Assembly: GCA_026014905.1 (NCBI GenBank)
Contig: JAOZHK010000235.1
Coordinates: 1-8,467 of the forward strand
Direction of reading: 5' to 3'
From: Candidatus Bathyarchaeota archaeon
GTDB lineage: Archaea; Thermoproteota; Bathyarchaeia; RBG-16-48-13; GCA-020355125
Length of the DNA: 8,467 nucleotides
Shown: piece after piece, positions 1 to 5,576 of the stretch
Layout of the letters: each line of letters opens with the position of its first letter
How positions within the stretch are numbered: position 1 is the stretch's first letter
Position numbers and translations under genes: made by a program
Notes under the pieces: model-generated
What the model was told of the DNA's origin: nothing
The model's database searches: none
The model's input: the letters and a program-made list of their open reading frames with translations, nothing else

Positions 1-279
1 TCACAGTTTTTCCCTCGTTGACATGAATCTCGCTCCCTCGCCAATCCCACCTATTCGAGCTACAAGTACAACACCTATGGTAAAACTACTATGTTCAATC
101 GAGAACAATGCAAAAACCCCTGGAATACAAAGTGTCATCGTCATGACATTCAGGTCTACATTCAATATCATGAGGAACAGCGTCCCATCTGCCGATCCTG
201 CTGGCAGACTCTCGCGAAGCCCAAATTTGAATGGTAGTTGAGATAAACGATATTTTACGCGCGCGTAATACCTATTAGC
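1..279 (-). pseudogene. Minus-strand open frame, possible remnant of a membrane-protein C-terminus
   Basis: A minus-strand frame is open from just after a TGA (280-282) to a TGA at 1-3. The only convincing ATG lies at 171, giving 56 aa; the frame upstream of it has no ATG or GTG. The translation is rich in hydrophobic stretches (around LFLMILNV, LCIPGVFALF and IGVVLVA) and uses many G-starting codons, as real coding DNA does. The upstream part carries an LPFKFG segment that loosely recalls the LPFG near the C-terminus of MFS carriers, including the one in this window. I infer a possible decayed transporter end, but the similarity is slight and by eye. The far end of the frame runs through the CG palindrome at 255-268, so that part is probably open by chance. 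It could equally be non-coding. Confidence 0.22.
246..268 (+). promoter_or_regulatory. TATA-like box and 14-bp CG palindrome upstream of the UxaA-family pair
   Basis: A TATA-like stretch (CGATATTTTA, 248-257) runs into the perfect palindrome TTACGCGCGCGTAA (255-268). The small-subunit ATG is at 302 and has no Shine-Dalgarno in front of it. An archaeal-type start 25-30 nt downstream of the TATA-like box would give a leader of about 20 nt. The palindrome would then lie between the box and the transcription start, where a repressor could act. The octamer CGATATTT (248-255) also occurs in the repeat upstream of the PadR gene (7989-7996). The promoter role is inferred from position and composition only. 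Confidence 0.4.
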
Positions 280-301
280 TCACAAGTATCTGAATAGTGC
301 T

Positions 302-586
302 ATGAGCCCAAAACAGCGACACATCGTTATCGATTCACGAGATAATGTCGCAACGGCTATCACCGATCTAAACAAAGGAGAGACTATCACAACTCACGTA
401 GAAGATATTATATTGCACGATGATATCGGCTACGGTCATAAATTTGCGTTAATTGACATTTTCCAGGATGATTACGTCATAAAGTATGGTGAACCAATTG
501 GGCGAGCCACCATTCTCATTCGCCAAGGCGATCATGTCCATGTCCATAATGTCAAAGATATTGTAAATGAGATTCGAAAACAATGA
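302..586 (+). CDS. UxaA-family hydro-lyase, small (SAF-domain) subunit
   Basis: 94 aa, matching the N-terminal SAF domain found in altronate and galactarate dehydratases and, as a separate small subunit, in sulfolactate sulfo-lyase (SuyA). The family hallmark runs through the middle: DDIGYGHKFALIDI (about residues 40-53), then YVIKYGEPIGRATI (59-72) and DHVHVHNV (77-84), which carries the His-rich end of the domain. In fused bacterial enzymes this domain precedes the catalytic part of the same polypeptide; here it is a free protein, which is usual for SuyAB and for many archaeal members. ATG at 302 is the only reasonable start, has no Shine-Dalgarno, and fits the domain length. The stop overlaps the next gene by ATGA, so the two are translated together. 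The substrate is not determinable: altronate, galactarate, sulfolactate or another 2-hydroxy acid. Confidence 0.9.
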   Translation: MSPKQRHIVIDSRDNVATAITDLNKGETITTHVEDIILHDDIGYGHKFALIDIFQDDYVIKYGEPIGRATILIRQGDHVHVHNVKDIVNEIRKQ

Positions 587-1755
587 ATACTGACTCTTCA
601 TTTTTAGGATATCGACGAGCCGACAATCGAATCGGAGTACGTAACTATACTGCAGTAATCTCGACAGTGTTATGTAGTAATTCAGTAACTAGAAAAATCG
701 CAGATAAGACTGGAGCACACGCTTTCACCCACGAGGGCGGTTGTGGGCAACTTGGATTTGACCGAGATCACGTTAGGCGCGTATTACAAGGCATCATTAC
801 ACATCCTAATATCGGAGCAGTCCTAATTATTGGCTTAGGATGTGAACAGATCGATGCGGCGTCATTAGTATCTTTAGACGCCGGAAAGCCTGTTCAATAC
901 GTAACGATTCATGAATGTGGCGGAAACATCAAAACGGTAAAGACGGGTATTTCCCTCGTTACGAAAATGATGAAAGAAACCAGTCATTTGCAACGTGAGA
1001 GGGGAAATATTAGTGAACTGGTGTTAGCTACTCAATGTGGGAGTACTGACACAGGATCAGGGTTAATATCAAACCCAGTACTTGGGATAGCGGCTGACCA
1101 ATTAATAGCGAAAGGCGGGACGGTTATACTTGGCGAAACCGGAAGCCTGTACGGTGCGGCAGGGCTTTTGGCCAAGCGTGCCGTATCCCAATCTATAGGT
1201 AATCAGCTACTTGAAATAACTGATGTTCTCGAACGGTATTACCAGCGATTGGGGAAGAGTATCACGGAAGCCAATCCCACACCAGGTAATATCGCGGGAG
1301 GTATCACAACACTCGTAGAAAAGTCTCTTGGAGGGATCCGCAAAGGAGGTACAACCGCTATTCAAGGAATACTTAGCCCCGCTGAACAAATCTGTGGGAA
1401 GGGGCTATGGGTCATGAATACTAGTAAAGGAATCGGAGTGTGTAGTTCAACAGATATGCTCGCGAGTGGAGCCCAAATTCTCGCCTTTACAACGGGTAAA
1501 GGAAATCCCATAGGTTCACCACTTGCTCCAGTGATTAAAATTACTGCAACCCGTAGTACTGCTGATAATCTTTCCGACATCATTGATTTCGATGCAAGCC
1601 CTGTAATGTATGGAATTGAAAGCTTGGAGACCTGCGGCACCCGTCTCTTTAAAAAAATAATTGAAGTAGCAAATGGAGTTCCTGTTCAAGCTGAGAAGAC
1701 CGGGCACAATGTTTTTGCCATTGGAAGCATTATTCCAGGATGCGCGTGTGTGTAG
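583..1755 (+). CDS. UxaA-family hydro-lyase, large catalytic subunit
   Basis: 390 aa, corresponding to the C-terminal domains of altronate dehydratase and to SuyB in size. Recognisable family segments in order: GYRRADNRIGVRNY (9-22), the HEGGCGQ block (50-56), GLGCEQ (85-90), QCGSTDTGSGLISNP (151-165), GGTVILGET (178-186), EKSLGGIRKGGT (246-257) and FTTGKGNPIG followed by PVIKI (302-320). These Cys/His/Glu-rich blocks belong to a metal-dependent dehydratase fold. Oddities: where altronate dehydratases usually have a second acidic residue and GAE (EtpEi.GAE), this protein reads ETGSLYGAAG (185-194), and it ends in an unusual Cys-containing tail (GCACV). Together these hint at a substrate other than altronate, but that is inference. 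It lies in an operon with the small subunit, overlapping it by four bases. Cytoplasmic; no signal or membrane segments. Family call is strong, reaction unknown; sulfolactate sulfo-lyase is one alternative because of the split architecture. Confidence 0.9.
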   Translation: MNTDSSFLGYRRADNRIGVRNYTAVISTVLCSNSVTRKIADKTGAHAFTHEGGCGQLGFDRDHVRRVLQGIITHPNIGAVLIIGLGCEQIDAASLVSLDAGKPVQYVTIHECGGNIKTVKTGISLVTKMMKETSHLQRERGNISELVLATQCGSTDTGSGLISNPVLGIAADQLIAKGGTVILGETGSLYGAAGLLAKRAVSQSIGNQLLEITDVLERYYQRLGKSITEANPTPGNIAGGITTLVEKSLGGIRKGGTTAIQGILSPAEQICGKGLWVMNTSKGIGVCSSTDMLASGAQILAFTTGKGNPIGSPLAPVIKITATRSTADNLSDIIDFDASPVMYGIESLETCGTRLFKKIIEVANGVPVQAEKTGHNVFAIGSIIPGCACV

Positions 1756-1768
1756 TGGGGTAATATCT

Positions 1769-1803
1769 GCTAGCTAGCTAGCGTGTTGTCTCAAAGCATT
1801 TTT
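1769..1803 (+). terminator. GCTAGC palindrome followed by a T-run, possible terminator of the UxaA-family pair
   Basis: Thirteen bases after the large-subunit stop lies the perfect 14-bp palindrome GCTAGCTAGCTAGC (1769-1782), followed 16 nt later by ATTTTT (1798-1803). A T-run after a stop is the usual archaeal termination signal. The palindrome can fold as a short hairpin but is not directly next to the T's, so it is not a classic bacterial terminator. The alternating tract TGCGCGTGTGTGT (1741-1753) immediately precedes it across the stop codon. It could also be an operator for the methyltransferase gene, with the TAATAT at 1761-1766 as its TATA-like box. Confidence 0.35.
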
Positions 1804-1827
1804 CAATAAGTGTTTCCATGCTTACTT

Positions 1828-2541
1828 ATGCTTCATGCTTCGGGGACTCAATATGACGCAATGGGTGCAGCTTATGTCCAAAAAAGTGAAACCTCGTTCT
1901 ATAATGTTTATTATGAACGTCCCAACGTCAAGGCTTTACTGAGTAATCTTCACGATAAGCGTGTCTTAGAGCTTGGTTGTGCAGGCGGATCTCTCACAGA
2001 ATGGCTGGTTGCTCAAAATGCGCATGTGACTGCCATCGACATTAGTCAAGTGATGACCCATTACACTCAACAGCGTATTGGTTCACAGGCTCACATTATT
2101 ACTGCAGATATTTCCAAACCCTTGGACTTCCTTGACCCGGCATCAATGGATATCATAGTTGCGTCGCTTGTCTTACATTATATCCATGACTGGCTACCAG
2201 TGTTTCGCGAGTTTGACCGAATTCTTGCGGATAAAGGTGAGATCGTGATCTCTACTCATCACCCTCACGCAGATTGGTATTGGCATGACCGACCGAATTA
2301 TTTTACTACTGAGCTTTATGAAGAAACATGGACAATTAGTGGTAAAACATATCCCATTAGTTATTATCACCGTCCGTTAGCTGATATGTTTGCTGTGTTT
2401 CATGATTCTGGATTTTATATCGATGCACTTCGTGAACCGTCTCCACTCTCAGAAGCTCAATCTAAAAATCCTGCTGCGTTTCGTCGTCTTACAACCCGTC
2501 CTCATTTCCTCTTTATACGCTTGAAGAAATTAGCAAGCTAA
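1828..2541 (+). CDS. Class I SAM-dependent methyltransferase (Methyltransf_11 type)
   Basis: 237 aa from ATG 1828; a GTG at 1810 in the same frame would add six residues, and a third possible start is ATG 1861. I prefer 1828 because family members begin a few residues before the YDAMxxxY segment, but no Shine-Dalgarno decides it. Motif I is LELGCAGG (residues 47-54 of this start), the nucleotide-ribose-binding acidic residue is in TAIDIS (68-73), TADIS (93-97) is the next loop and LVLHYIHDW (114-122) is motif IV. The C-terminal half, with its aromatic-rich DWYWHDRPNYF segment and a YPISYYHRPL strand, is typical of small-molecule methyltransferases annotated only as type 11. The acceptor is unknown. 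It lies 72 bases after the dehydratase pair on the same strand and could be co-transcribed or have its own promoter. Soluble, cytoplasmic. Confidence 0.88.
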   Translation: MLHASGTQYDAMGAAYVQKSETSFYNVYYERPNVKALLSNLHDKRVLELGCAGGSLTEWLVAQNAHVTAIDISQVMTHYTQQRIGSQAHIITADISKPLDFLDPASMDIIVASLVLHYIHDWLPVFREFDRILADKGEIVISTHHPHADWYWHDRPNYFTTELYEETWTISGKTYPISYYHRPLADMFAVFHDSGFYIDALREPSPLSEAQSKNPAAFRRLTTRPHFLFIRLKKLAS

Positions 2542-2588
2542 TTGGTGAGTACACGCAAAACACATGCGCTGCCTCATTAGAATCGTTT

Positions 2589-2608
2589 AGCCAGCTAGAT
2601 GGCTTCTT
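2589..2608. terminator. Hairpin and T-rich run between convergent genes
   Basis: AGCCA (2589-2593) and TGGCT (2600-2604) form a five-base-pair stem with a GCTAGA loop, followed on the plus strand by TCTTTC. It lies across the racemase stop codon (2595-2597) and 48 bases beyond the methyltransferase stop. On the plus strand it looks like a weak intrinsic terminator for the methyltransferase transcript. For the racemase on the minus strand, the TGTGTTTTGCG stretch in the 53-nt gap is a weaker candidate. Short stem, so low confidence. Confidence 0.25.
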
Positions 2609-3317
2609 TCAGAGCGTATTGGAGGGCTTTTTCAGTGTGAATTGAGGCTGTATCGAAGAGGCTGATAGATTCGTGATGAGTAATCAATAATGGAATCTCT
2701 GTACACCCTAAAACTATTCCGGTTGCGCCCTGGCTGATGAGGGAATCTATAATGACCAGGACTTTTCTACGCGTTAATGGGTTGATAATTCCTTGCGATA
2801 ACTCATCGAGTATTATGGTATCTAAAAATTCTCGTTGTGATTGATCGGGAATTACTGTTGATATGCCAAATTTTGTGAGTCTTTCGCGATAAAACGGCTG
2901 TTCCATCGTGAATTGAGTGCCTAATAAGCCCACTTTTTCAATATGTTGTGCTTGAATGGCTTCAGCTGTTGCGTCGATAATACTGAGTATAGGGATCGGT
3001 GAATGTTGGTAAATTTGCTCAAAGACCACATGAACTGTATTACATGCGATAATCGCGAAGTCAGCCCCTGCAGAACGAAGGTTAAACAGAATATTTGTGA
3101 GATCTGTGATTACATCTTGCCATTGTTCTTGATAAGCCCAATCGATGTATTTTTGAAAATTTACACTATAGATGATGATTTCAGGGTATTCATGATTCTG
3201 AAATTGTTCATAATAGCGTCGTGTGATAAATTGGTAATACAGAATTGTTGATTCAGGGCTCAAGCCTCCAATAATACCAATTGTTTTAGACAAGGAACGT
3301 TCTTTTCTCCATTCCAT
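2595..3317 (-). CDS. Aspartate/glutamate-racemase family protein (YgeA/AspR type)
   Basis: 240 aa, the normal length for cofactor-independent amino-acid racemases of the aspartate/glutamate family. The N-terminus has the nucleophile-domain start GIIGGLSPEST (14-24). Both catalytic cysteines are in place: C92 in ACNTVH and C205 in GCTEIPLL, with the accompanying Thr and Glu. The spacing and GGLSPES start resemble aspartate racemase and broad-specificity YgeA/RacX more than maleate isomerase or hydantoin racemase, but these share one fold and the substrate is inferred only by family. ATG at 3317 is the first in frame and leads quickly into the first strand; a TATA-like AAATATAG on the minus strand at 3358-3351 would give a leader of about 10 nt. 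It diverges from the MFS transporter, so the two probably share a control region and perhaps a substrate. Confidence 0.88.
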   Translation of the reverse strand: MEWRKERSLSKTIGIIGGLSPESTILYYQFITRRYYEQFQNHEYPEIIIYSVNFQKYIDWAYQEQWQDVITDLTNILFNLRSAGADFAIIACNTVHVVFEQIYQHSPIPILSIIDATAEAIQAQHIEKVGLLGTQFTMEQPFYRERLTKFGISTVIPDQSQREFLDTIILDELSQGIINPLTRRKVLVIIDSLISQGATGIVLGCTEIPLLITHHESISLFDTASIHTEKALQYALKEAI

Positions 3318-3334
3318 TCGAGTTATACAAATTA

Positions 3335-3411
3335 AGCTGCTGCTAATCAGCTATATTTCTCGCCTGTAAAGTTATCGTGCGCTCGCACGCGCGTGCTCTG
3401 GGTAAAGTTAT
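3335..3411. promoter_or_regulatory. Divergent control region of racemase and transporter
   Basis: The space between the two divergent genes holds several ordered signals. AGCTG/CAGCT (3335-3339, 3348-3352) is an inverted repeat. CTATATTT (3351-3358) is TATA-like on both strands. GTAAAGTTAT occurs twice as an exact direct repeat (3366-3375 and 3402-3411). Between these copies lie GTGCG-CT-CGCAC (3377-3388) and the perfect 12-bp palindrome GCACGCGCGTGC (3385-3396). If the TATA-like box drives the transporter, its start would fall near 3380, inside the palindromic block, a good place for an operator. No binding protein can be named. Confidence 0.45.
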
Positions 3412-3468
3412 TATGTTATGCAATGCTATCCCTTCCGCTCATACAGCCTAGTGATAAGTGATAAGATT

Positions 3469-4740
3469 ATGCGCTTAACTAAGATTATTTCGAAGAGCAC
3501 CTTACCAATTAATTCATCCTTGTTCTATGGCTGGATAATAGTAATTGTTTCCGCATTCACGCGGTTCTTCTCTGGTCCTGGTCAAACCTATTCGGTTTCA
3601 ACGTTTATTGACTCCTATATTCAACAATATGGATGGAGTCGATCGATGGTTTCCACGATGTACTCGTTGGGTACCCTTACAGCAGGGCTTATGATGGGTT
3701 TGATTGGGAATTTATTTGATCGAAAAGGGCATCGAGTTATGACAAGTATCGTAGTAGTTGCTCTTAGCTTGGCTTGTGTGTGGATGAGTATTGTTTTTGA
3801 TCCGGTGATGTTACTCGTGGGGTTTTTTCTGATTAGATTATGTGGTCAAGGGTCGATGGGGCTGTCTAGTACGACACTGCCATTACAATGGTTTGTTCGA
3901 CGTAGAGGATTTGTGCTAAGCGTAGTCTCGATCGGAGGCGTCCTCAGCTCCGCGTTACTACCTCCTGTGAATACTTGGTTAATTCAATCATTGGGGTGGC
4001 CGGCTGGATGGCGAATCTGGGCGCTTTTATTAGGATTGGTCATGATGCCGATGACTATCATCTTGATTCGTGATCGACCTGAGGACGTGGGATTAGTTCC
4101 AGACACCGTCACACCAGTTGAGTCGACACATAATACTGGTATGAGGTTGAAAGAGGAAGGCTGGTGGTCGTTGCGTGAAGCACTCGAGACGCGGGCATTC
4201 TGGCTACTCCTGTTCTGTAGTGCGACACCTTCAGCGATCTTAACAGCTCTGACCTTTCATCATATCTCAATTATGGCTCAAATCGGGTTATCCGTGGAGA
4301 TAGCGGCCATGATTTTAAGTGCCCAAGCACTCGTTCGATTACCCATGGTGTTCCTCGCAGGTCTGGTGGTAGATCGTATTAATCCCCGTATACTGATGGT
4401 AATGACTCAGGGGTTACTCCTATTTGGGATATGTATCTTATATGTTGCGAACGGAATGACAACTACATTAATTTATGGTGCAGTTACAGCTGTGATGTTG
4501 GGGTTTCAAATCATCGTTAGTGGCGTGATTTGGCCCTATTATTATGGACGCCGGTCGCTTGGTAGCATTCGAGGAGTAACGATGATGGTGAGTGTCATCA
4601 GCTCGGCAATGGGGCCACTCCCATTTGGTGTCGCGTTTGATATTTTTGGAGGTTATCAAGAGATCTTACTACTCTCACTTTTATTCCCCGCGATAGGAAT
4701 GATAGCTGCATTCTTCGCGAAGAAGCCAGTTAAATGCTAG
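3469..4740 (+). CDS. MFS transporter, carboxylate-type (oxalate/formate antiporter-like)
   Basis: 423 aa from ATG 3469; an upstream ATG at 3418 in the same frame would give 440 aa. I chose 3469 because it leaves about 20 residues before the first membrane helix (FYGWIIVIVSAF), as in relatives, but the longer form is possible. The sequence shows about 12 hydrophobic segments in two halves split by a hydrophilic stretch around EDVGLVPD to KEEGWWS. Motif A is GNLFDRKGHR after helix 2, with a degenerate copy, GLVVDRINPR, in the second half. The FYGW start, SVSTFIDSYIQQYGWSRS segment, RLCGQGSMG helix and RDRPEDVGLVPD end of the first half are features of the OFA/monocarboxylate branch (TC 2.A.1.11-like). 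It sits in the cytoplasmic membrane and probably moves an organic anion; the direction and ligand are unknown. It is divergent from the racemase gene. Confidence 0.88.
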   Translation: MRLTKIISKSTLPINSSLFYGWIIVIVSAFTRFFSGPGQTYSVSTFIDSYIQQYGWSRSMVSTMYSLGTLTAGLMMGLIGNLFDRKGHRVMTSIVVVALSLACVWMSIVFDPVMLLVGFFLIRLCGQGSMGLSSTTLPLQWFVRRRGFVLSVVSIGGVLSSALLPPVNTWLIQSLGWPAGWRIWALLLGLVMMPMTIILIRDRPEDVGLVPDTVTPVESTHNTGMRLKEEGWWSLREALETRAFWLLLFCSATPSAILTALTFHHISIMAQIGLSVEIAAMILSAQALVRLPMVFLAGLVVDRINPRILMVMTQGLLLFGICILYVANGMTTTLIYGAVTAVMLGFQIIVSGVIWPYYYGRRSLGSIRGVTMMVSVISSAMGPLPFGVAFDIFGGYQEILLLSLLFPAIGMIAAFFAKKPVKC

Positions 4741-4753
4741 TACGCGCGCGCGT
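4740..4753. repeat. (CG)5 alternating tract directly after the transporter stop
   Basis: GTACGCGCGCGCGT alternates purine and pyrimidine without a break and contains the perfect palindrome ACGCGCGCGCGT (4742-4753). It begins on the last base of the transporter's TAG stop codon. It is the longest CG run in the window. Such tracts can adopt Z-DNA or form a short hairpin; a terminator role is unclear because only TTT follows. Confidence 0.6.
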
Positions 4754-5087
4754 TTGAACATGTTGATAACGATAGGTTCTTAGCTCTGTTATTTCTCAAT
4801 GATATCACTCGAGGTAGACAGGGATTTGACAGAGTATAAGAGCATTTGATTCTAGGCTATTCTGGAATCAATGGGAGACGAGGTATTCCCAATGGGAGTG
4901 TTCTTGTATTCCAAAACTCCTCATGTCTCCACGAGTATCTTTGGAGTTAGTCATACGCACTCAAAATCTTTCTAAATATTCTATAAGGGATTGATGAAAG
5001 AAACAGAAAGAGAGCTAACTCTTGCCTTGACTTCGAGTCATTTTCACTAGCGAGTAAGTAGGTATGTACAAATCTGGTTTATATGAG
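4754..5087. other. Spacer between convergent genes, no convincing gene, repeats and a possible small RNA
   Basis: The transporter ends at 4740 and leuD ends at 5088, facing each other. The spacer contains two exact direct repeats: CAATGGGAG (4869-4877, 4890-4898) and GTATTCC (4883-4889, 4906-4912). It also has pairs able to form stems: CTCTGT/ACAGAG (4784-4789, 4829-4834), GGAGACGAGG with CCTCATGTCTCC (4874-4883, 4919-4930), and GAGTTAG/CTAACTC (4944-4950, 5015-5021). A TATA-like AGTATAAGAG sits at 4833-4842 on the plus strand. The longest ATG frame noted is 34 codons (4871-4975), without a good ribosome binding site. Unexplained; candidate for a plus-strand small RNA or long 3' UTR. Confidence 0.4.
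5028..5045 (+). terminator. Perfect hairpin plus TTTT on the plus strand
   Basis: TGACT-TCG-AGTCA (5028-5040) is a five-base-pair stem with a three-base loop, followed directly by TTTTC. This is a small intrinsic-terminator shape in the plus direction. The nearest plus-strand gene, the transporter, ended almost 290 bases earlier, so it would end either a long 3' UTR or a separate transcript beginning near 4860. On the minus strand the hairpin is not followed by T's, but the pyrimidine-rich CTCTCTTTCTGTTTC (5014-5000) further on could end the leuCD message. Confidence 0.35.
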
Positions 5088-5576
5088 TTAACTAGCCTTT
5101 TTCTGGGATAAATTTTTCAATAATCCGCCTGAATTGATGATTTCCATCAAAAATTCAGGTAATGGGTTGAAAGAATATTTTCGATTTTGAGTCAAGTTCG
5201 TGATTGTTCCACTGGAAACATTAATTTCAAGGATATCCCCCTCTTCCACCTCGTCAGCAAGATCCGCTTGAATAGCAAGGAACCCGTTATTTATTGAATT
5301 CCTAAAGAAAATTCGTGCAAAGCTTTTTGCGATCACTGCTTGGATTCCAGCTCCTCTCAATGCTAATACAGCATGTTCTCGTGATGAGCCACATCCAAAA
5401 TCATTGCCGGCAACAATGATGTCGCCGGGTTTAACGTTATCCACAAAATTTGTATCGATATCTTCCATTGCATGATTAGCGAGTTCTTTCTCATCTGTAG
5501 TATTCAGATATCTGGCAGGAATAATTTCATCGGTATTGATATGGTCTTTGCCGTAGAGTAACACTCGTCCGTTCAT
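5088..5576 (-). CDS. leuD: Isopropylmalate/homoaconitate dehydratase-type small subunit
   Basis: 162 aa, the short form found in archaea and anaerobic bacteria (the E. coli LeuD is about 200 aa). This is the swivelling domain that closes over the large subunit's iron-sulfur site. The N-terminal part has [17 protein letters not shown] (10-26), the active-site GCGSSREHA is at 61-69, and [14 protein letters not shown] (85-98) follows. The YLNT loop (23-26) is the region that sets substrate choice in this family; the homoaconitase type is described with YLRT and an isopropylmalate-only type with YLVY, so the Asn here leaves the choice between isopropylmalate, homoaconitate, citraconate or dimethylmalate open. 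The ATG overlaps the leuC stop by ATGA, and a GAGGTTAT Shine-Dalgarno (5589-5582) lies inside the end of leuC. The symbol denotes the family, not a proven role in leucine synthesis; hacB or dmdB are alternatives. Confidence 0.85.
   Translation of the reverse strand: MNGRVLLYGKDHINTDEIIPARYLNTTDEKELANHAMEDIDTNFVDNVKPGDIIVAGNDFGCGSSREHAVLALRGAGIQAVIAKSFARIFFRNSINNGFLAIQADLADEVEEGDILEINVSSGTITNLTQNRKYSFNPLPEFLMEIINSGGLLKNLSQKKAS

Noticed and set aside
23..241. Plus-strand 72-aa open frame
   Set aside because: Pro/Ser/Thr-rich with no domain, no ribosome binding site, and opposite to a more coding-like minus frame; likely a shadow.
3366..3411. CRISPR-like pair of repeats (GTAAAGTTAT twice, 36 bases apart)
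   Set aside because: Only two copies of 10 bases, inside a divergent promoter, and no cas genes; better read as a binding site.
4871..4975. 34-codon frame starting MGDEVFPMGV in the convergent spacer
   Set aside because: Weak ribosome binding site, overlaps the repeats, and no recognisable features; length is expected by chance.
5021..5045. T-arm-like sequence GACTTCGAGTC suggesting a tRNA
   Set aside because: No matching acceptor, D or anticodon arms on either strand; it is just a short hairpin.
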